64,000 nucleotides of DNA, taken from Gavia stellata (taxonomy: Eukaryota > Chordata > Aves > Gaviiformes > Gaviidae). The notes under the pieces were generated by a model. The model saw nothing but the letters and a program-made list of their open reading frames with translations, did no database searches and was not told where the DNA came from. The first letter of the stretch is position 1. Each line of letters opens with the position of its first letter. The stretch spans positions 106,557,334 through 106,621,333 of the forward strand of contig NC_082595.1 in assembly GCF_030936135.1 (NCBI RefSeq), read 5' to 3'. Shown here piece after piece: positions 61,301-64,000 of the stretch. Both the position numbers and the translations under genes were made by a program.

Positions 61301-63914
61301 ACCTGATACATGGTAAGAAAAAAGTTACTATTTAAAGCTGTTAAATAGGAAATCCCAGTATTGTTAAATCAGATGCCACAAATTTAACACTGGTGACACC
61401 TAACAGGAGCAGGTTTTGTTAGCCAAGAATTTTTGTCTCCTTTTTTGATGGGAAATTTTGAAATACAGAGGAAAATATCAATTTTGCTGAAATTCTAAAA
61501 AATAAATAGACAAGAAGTTTTTCTTTCACTGTGTTTGACAGTGGCCCCAGTACGTTCCCAAGCAGTTACAGTTCAGCCATCTTCTGTCCCTACTTCCTTC
61601 TGGTGCAGCCTGCACCACCAAGCTTCGTGTCCTGTGTTGAAAGGTGGTCATGCAGCTCCTAGCTTGCACCAACAATTTAGCAAGGATAAAAGATTGTGGT
61701 GCTTCAGGAAGAAGTCATCTAGCTCAGGAGGTCAGCCCGTGGGAAAGTATATCCACTTTAAACACAAGAATGGCAACCTCCTTGAGCTGGGCAGACCCAG
61801 CTATCAGTCAGCTCTGCAGGAAATGCTGGGTAATTAGAATTAACATAGTAATTCAGCTTTGCTAAATCCAGTTTTTATGCTTAGTTCTGACCAGAGTTTG
61901 GATATTTCATCTTCTTACTCCAAATTGGAAAGAAAGAAATACTGGACATCCCCATAATGCAGAAATTTTTTTTTTTCCACAGTAGTGGTACCTACTGTTG
62001 AATCACTGTATGTGGCCAGATTTCACTCCCTTAGGCAATAAATACACAGGTTTACTTTAATCAGCAGATACTTACTGATGTGACTAACCCAATCAAAGCC
62101 AATTAGCAAGACTCACTGGTCATCAAAAAGTTGTTGAGGCCTCACTATCAAGGTCTTAATGAATTACCTATTAGTGCTACAGCAGCATTGAGTCCCTTAG
62201 CAAATAAACTTTGTGTGAATTACGGTTCACGTAGCGGTCAATATAATCCCACCCCACCCCTGTCTAACCCTGTAATCTAACAAACAAATCCTAAAACTTT
62301 GGGATTGTTTTGCTGATTTGATTCAGTACTCAAACACAAGGGGCTTTATTCAACTTCCTTTTTAATTTTGTGATTCAAAAAAATTGGGAATATAAGACAT
62401 ACATAATTAATTATGACATAAGGTCATAATTAATGAAGAGAGCAAGCTGAAATCCTAACTAATTTAAAGACCTCTGAACTTCAGGAGGTCACAGGTTTGA
62501 TGGGGGCAAATTATTAATCTCCCTACTTCTTCGTTTTCTACCTCCGTGTCTTTTTCTCAATACAGGTGAGGAAGTTTCCTGCTCAGACAGCCTTGGCATT
62601 GGAACAGAAGGGGCCACATTAATAAAGCCATGCTGTGCGTCAAATAATCCAGATGGTTGTACCCGAGGCAATAAAACTTACAAGTGCTCCAACAAATCAT
62701 GGAAGCTTGAAAGGAATGACTGCCTGTTTTTACCAATAAGCAACCTGCTGACTAGTGCTGAGGTAACATTTATGAGTTTTCTACAGGCTGGGGGCGGGGG
62801 GTAGGAGAGACCAAAAATTTTAGTTGGGTGGGTTTTTGCTTAACATAATGTAAAATATATAGGAAGCATTAAAACATCAAATATGTAATTAAAACTATCT
62901 TTTACAAGATATAAAGAAGGATTGGCTATATCTACACAAGTCAGTGAAAGAGGCTAGGACCGCTTCTCTGTCCCAGAGGGCATGTGGCACTGCATGGCTA
63001 ACATCCATACACATGAACGCTCTCTCCCCCAGATGAGGTGATCTTATTCATAGCATTCAGCGGGAGCAGTCGCTGGCCTGGGGTGTTCCCTGAACCATGC
63101 TCAGGCATTGCCTCGGTGAACGCTAGCTGGCACAAGCCCAAAGCATGCTACAGAATACACTAATGATGCAGTGGGACAACTTTGGGCCACTGCCCAACCT
63201 CAGACCCAGGGCCTGTTTAGCATGCCCCGTCAGCCACTACACTTCACAGATAGGTGCTGGACGTAGGTTTTCAGCCTAGGTATCCTAGCATAGTGCTCTT
63301 CACTTCTACAAACCATCCAGAGTGACTCTTCTCTCAGTGAGGTTAGATGAGAACAATTATCTCTCTTTCATCAAATACTTACTATGTTTATTTTAGTAAA
63401 TTAGGCACAGCAAGGTCCCAGGCAGAGGTACAGCTACTCAGTTATGTATTTTCTTAACTTACTAGTTTGCTCCCTCATATGGTTTGGGCACAGGCCAACT
63501 ATTTTCTCCCCCAAAATTTCCAGGAGCAGTCTGCAAGTTAGCACAGGTGAGAGACCCCTCTCAATAGGCAGTTAGGATACCTTGATCTGGAGGGTCAGAG
63601 AGCTGAACACTACCAGCATGTTTAGAATGACCCTACCTCTGTTTATTTTACTAGTATAGGGGTAGCCATTATGAAGGAAGATCAAGCTCCAGGCAAATTG
63701 CACACTTGTGATGTACTGTTATCTTCTGTTCCAGTCTTTGGTCAACAGTCCTGATGCAAGAGCAAATCTACCTAACTACCTTGCAGAGCTTAAGGAAAAC
63801 ATAGGAAAGGAGCAAAACACAATAAACACTTCTCCTGCAAACCTAGGCGCAATTGTTACCATCCTGGATATGGTCTCCTCTATCCCAGCAGATGCAGACG
63901 AGCTCATTATTCAA
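46187..63914 (+). CDS. ADGRF5: ADGRF5 (GPR116) adhesion GPCR, 5' part, 15 coding exons; continues past window
   Basis: Coding exons are 46213-46317, 48091-48151, 49330-49500, 50815-50994, 53486-53613, 54087-54145, 54821-54963, 55548-55760, 57044-57277, 58701-58865, 59001-59219, 59478-59696, 61160-61312, 62566-62762 and 63735-63914. I placed them by reading AG/GT junctions and checking phase. They join into 809 codons without a stop. Order: signal peptide (1-20), propeptide ending RQKR (51-54), SEA-like half plus Cys-rich loop (about 60-172), SEA domain (about 173-282), Ig (283-365), CC-type Ig-like (366-486), Ig (487-575), CC-type Ig-like (576-683), Cys-rich HormR-like module (684-740) and the GAIN start (750-809). 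This order is that of ADGRF5, not ADGRF1, which lacks Ig domains. Known family role: a cell-surface receptor controlling surfactant in alveolar type II cells and acting in endothelium through Gq. The 3' half (GPS, 7TM) is outside the window. The 5' non-coding first exon is not located. Confidence 0.93.
48091..48151 (+). CDS. ADGRF5: ADGRF5 exon: propeptide with furin-type site
   Basis: The acceptor tttttttccacag ends at 48090 and the donor gtacgt starts at 48152. The exon has 61 bases (phase 0 in, 1 out) and encodes an acidic stretch (GEE) followed by RQKR at residues 51-54. The dibasic RQKR fits cleavage by a furin-like convertase, and the mammalian protein has the same motif at the matching place. 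Mature receptor would start just after it. Confidence 0.85.
48267..48863 (-). mobile_element. ERVL-type solo LTR, 597 bp, antisense in ADGRF5 intron
   Basis: Begins TGTTGTGGTTTAACCCCAGC and ends CAAAACCAGTACA, that is, TG...CA with inverted ends when read on the minus strand. The polyadenylation signal on the minus strand corresponds to TTTATT at 48557-48562. Flanks ggagt (48262-48266) and gtagt (48864-48868) agree at 4 of 5 bases, fitting an aged 5-bp target duplication. Only the LTR is left, with no gag/pol/env sequence. Lying antisense to the host gene is the usual tolerated orientation. Confidence 0.87.
49330..49500 (+). CDS. ADGRF5: ADGRF5 exon: N-terminal SEA-like half module
   Basis: Acceptor ctctttcag ends at 49329; donor gtgggt starts at 49501. 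The exon has 171 bases, phase 1 at both ends. It reads [20 protein letters not shown] and onward, a strand-helix-strand pattern close to the first half of an SEA fold, with two N-glycosylation sequons (KNLT, TNIS) and a third at INVT near the end. This is one of the stretches most similar to known ADGRF5 proteins and was central to naming the gene. Confidence 0.9.
50815..50994 (+). CDS. ADGRF5: ADGRF5 exon: cysteine-rich loop
   Basis: Acceptor aacaccag ends at 50814; donor gtaaga starts at 50995. The exon has 180 bases, phase 1-1. It encodes eight cysteines in about 60 residues, including [11 protein letters not shown], the counterpart of the Cys-rich stretch between the N-terminal half module and the SEA domain of ADGRF5. 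The spacing looks EGF-like, but the full EGF pattern is not clear to me. Confidence 0.88.
52200..53398 (+). mobile_element. Decayed CR1 LINE, about 1.2 kb, inside ADGRF5 intron
   Basis: Traces of RT remain in shifting frames: a KG-K-LCLT-like start, [18 protein letters not shown] residues near 52290-52330, KNWLDGH near 52400 and [11 protein letters not shown] near 52550 (the usual FADD box). The tail includes aaggaagaatttttttacga, caggttgcccagagaagttg and accattatatgattctaagg. Many stops and indels show it is long dead. It lies in sense orientation between the exons at 50815-50994 and 53486-53613. Confidence 0.88.
53486..53613 (+). CDS. ADGRF5: ADGRF5 exon: SEA domain, first part
   Basis: Acceptor ccttacag ends at 53485; donor gtaatg starts at 53614. 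The exon has 128 bases, phase 1 in and 0 out. It encodes [20 protein letters not shown] and then [11 protein letters not shown], the first strand and helix of the SEA fold. The decayed CR1 copy upstream ends at about 53398, so only about 87 bases separate mobile-element DNA from this exon's acceptor. Confidence 0.9.
54087..54145 (+). CDS. ADGRF5: ADGRF5 exon: SEA domain, middle
   Basis: Acceptor tttttttacag ends at 54086; donor gtaagt starts at 54146. The exon has 59 bases, phase 0 in and 2 out, encoding [19 protein letters not shown]. It leads directly into the GSVFV motif of the next exon, with the arginine codon split across the junction. Confidence 0.85.
54821..54963 (+). CDS. ADGRF5: ADGRF5 exon: SEA autocleavage site and C-terminal half
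   Basis: Acceptor gtctgtttag ends at 54820; donor gtaagt starts at 54964. The exon has 143 bases, phase 2 in and 1 out. It opens with [14 protein letters not shown]. In SEA domains of mucin type, autoproteolysis happens between G and S of a G-SVVV-like motif, and GSVFV fits that pattern. The remaining helix and strand (about 35 residues) complete the domain, so the SEA module looks intact and likely self-cleaving. Confidence 0.9.
55270..55515 (+). mobile_element. Possible ancient SINE/LINE tail, family not assigned
   Basis: The end of this block (gtgaagcacctagaattccc, then gagatgaaagacaccatata, gatg) resembles the widespread vertebrate retroposon tail with '...gatgaaaggcgctatataaatg'. The match is partial and I do not name the family. 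Confidence 0.35.
55548..55760 (+). CDS. ADGRF5: ADGRF5 exon: first Ig domain, strands A to E
   Basis: Acceptor gtcttcccag ends at 55547; donor gtatga starts at 55761. The exon has 213 bases, phase 1-1. Visible Ig features are [11 protein letters not shown] (B-strand cysteine), NITWYHF (C-strand tryptophan) and [13 protein letters not shown] (the E strand and D-x-G turn before the F strand). The F-strand Y-x-C falls in the next exon. Confidence 0.9.
57044..57277 (+). CDS. ADGRF5: ADGRF5 exon: end of first Ig and start of CC-type Ig-like domain
   Basis: Acceptor ctttacag ends at 57043; donor gtaaga starts at 57278. The exon has 234 bases, phase 1-1. It starts with SYRCTF (F strand of the first Ig), runs through the G strand, then begins a second Ig-like unit with DIDVTC, LLSCCID and a tryptophan in DWKVNG. 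The adjacent-cysteine pair recurs in the exon at 59478-59696. Confidence 0.9.
58701..58865 (+). CDS. ADGRF5: ADGRF5 exon: CC-type Ig-like domain, second half
   Basis: Acceptor ttctctctag ends at 58700; donor gtaaga starts at 58866. The exon has 165 bases, phase 1-1. It contains [20 protein letters not shown], an F-strand Y-x-C and the following G strand, plus two extra cysteines (ENCTEY, ESLCPP) likely to form a loop disulfide. Confidence 0.9.
59001..59219 (+). CDS. ADGRF5: ADGRF5 exon: second canonical Ig domain, strands A to E
   Basis: Acceptor ttgtctcag ends at 59000; donor gtgagt starts at 59220. The exon has 219 bases, phase 1-1. Ig features are [13 protein letters not shown] (B-strand cysteine), [10 protein letters not shown] (C-strand tryptophan) and [14 protein letters not shown] (E strand and turn). 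An extra C-D-K-C loop is present in the middle. The intron interrupts at the glycine just before the F strand, as in the exon at 55548-55760. Confidence 0.9.
59478..59696 (+). CDS. ADGRF5: ADGRF5 exon: end of second Ig and start of second CC-type Ig-like domain
   Basis: Acceptor ttctttcag ends at 59477; donor gtaaga starts at 59697. The exon has 219 bases, phase 1-1. It starts with [10 protein letters not shown] (F strand), then ANVTIEV (G strand), then a new unit with AVSIPC and [10 protein letters not shown]. Its layout mirrors the exon at 57044-57277. Confidence 0.9.
60393..60661 (+). mobile_element. CR1 LINE 3' fragment inside ADGRF5 intron
   Basis: The segment matches the ends of the 40.5 and 7.6 kb copies: gaaaaatttcttcactgaaa, aacaggctgcccagggagat, ggacatggtttagtggtgga, then ctatgattctgtga. 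A few bases are lost in the tail (the gatgatctt motif is shortened). It lies in sense orientation between the exons at 59478-59696 and 61160-61312. Confidence 0.88.
61160..61312 (+). CDS. ADGRF5: ADGRF5 exon: second CC-type Ig-like domain, second half
   Basis: Acceptor tccatacag ends at 61159; donor gtaaga starts at 61313. The exon has 153 bases, phase 1-1. It encodes [18 protein letters not shown] and then [15 protein letters not shown], with the Y-x-C F strand and following G strand ([10 protein letters not shown]). The order of cysteines parallels the exon at 58701-58865. Confidence 0.88.
62566..62762 (+). CDS. ADGRF5: ADGRF5 exon: cysteine-rich HormR-like module
   Basis: Acceptor tctcaatacag ends at 62565; donor gtaaca starts at 62763. 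The exon has 197 bases, phase 1 in and 0 out. It encodes [36 protein letters not shown], a pattern of a Y-x-C strand, a tryptophan and a final ND-C that fits the hormone-receptor-like cysteine module preceding GAIN in this subfamily. Confidence 0.88.
63735..63914 (+). CDS. ADGRF5: ADGRF5 exon: start of GAIN domain
   Basis: Acceptor tctgttccag ends at 63734; donor gtaagg starts at 63915. The exon has 180 bases, phase 0-0. It encodes [15 protein letters not shown] and [15 protein letters not shown], alpha-helical sequence matching the beginning of GAIN subdomain A in ADGRF5. The next exon lies beyond the right edge, so GPS and the seven membrane segments cannot be examined here. Confidence 0.9.
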
Positions 63915-64000
63915 GTAAGGTTTTATTTTATTTCTTACCTATACTTATCAAGCCCTTTGGCCCCTTTTGTCACAGGGGATGACATTCTCCCTGAAGAATT

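Noticed and set aside
46213..63914. Assignment to ADGRF1 (GPR110) instead of ADGRF5
   Set aside because: ADGRF1 has SEA and GAIN but no Ig domains; here two Ig pairs lie between SEA and GAIN, as in ADGRF5.

Overview
The window is eukaryotic and looks like bird chromosomal DNA. CR1 LINE copies occur on both strands, two related ERVL-type solo LTRs are present, and the only protein-coding gene I can support has a vertebrate exon-intron layout with consensus GT-AG junctions. I cannot place the species more closely than Aves. No operons, prokaryotic genes, CRISPR arrays, tRNAs or rRNAs were seen.

Layout. Positions 1 to about 46,186 contain no coding gene I can support. This stretch is unique non-coding sequence with CR1 pieces (about 1,085-1,376; 7,622-9,020; 32,279-32,706; 36,822-37,060; 38,836-39,110; 40,485-40,840; possibly 44,330-44,890), one solo LTR (30,711-31,250), short tandem repeats, a 19-G run, two CpG-enriched patches (about 15,241-15,550 and 27,490-28,130) and a pair of 125-bp direct repeats 1.7 kb apart. 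The 7.6-9.0 kb CR1 is the best preserved mobile element: it keeps most of its reverse transcriptase but is 5'-truncated, has a one-base frameshift, and has FGDD at the usual FADD/YADD site.

From 46,187 to the right edge lies the 5' part of an adhesion G-protein-coupled receptor gene on the + strand, recognised as ADGRF5 (GPR116, Ig-Hepta). Fifteen coding exons (2,427 coding bases, 809 codons) join with consistent phases and no stop. They encode a signal peptide, a propeptide ending in a furin-type RQKR site, an SEA-like half module with a cysteine-rich loop, an SEA domain with a GSVFV autocleavage motif, two Ig plus CC-type Ig-like pairs, a cysteine-rich HormR-like module and the start of the GAIN domain. 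The rest of GAIN, the GPS and the 7TM region lie beyond the window. The introns carry an antisense solo LTR (48,267-48,863), a decayed CR1 ending 87 bp before an SEA exon, and another CR1 tail (60,393-60,661).

The main observation is that exons 8-10 and 11-13 of this gene form two matching three-exon sets, with the same phase, module order and intron position inside the Ig fold. This points to an old tandem duplication within the gene. I found no wholly new biological system.
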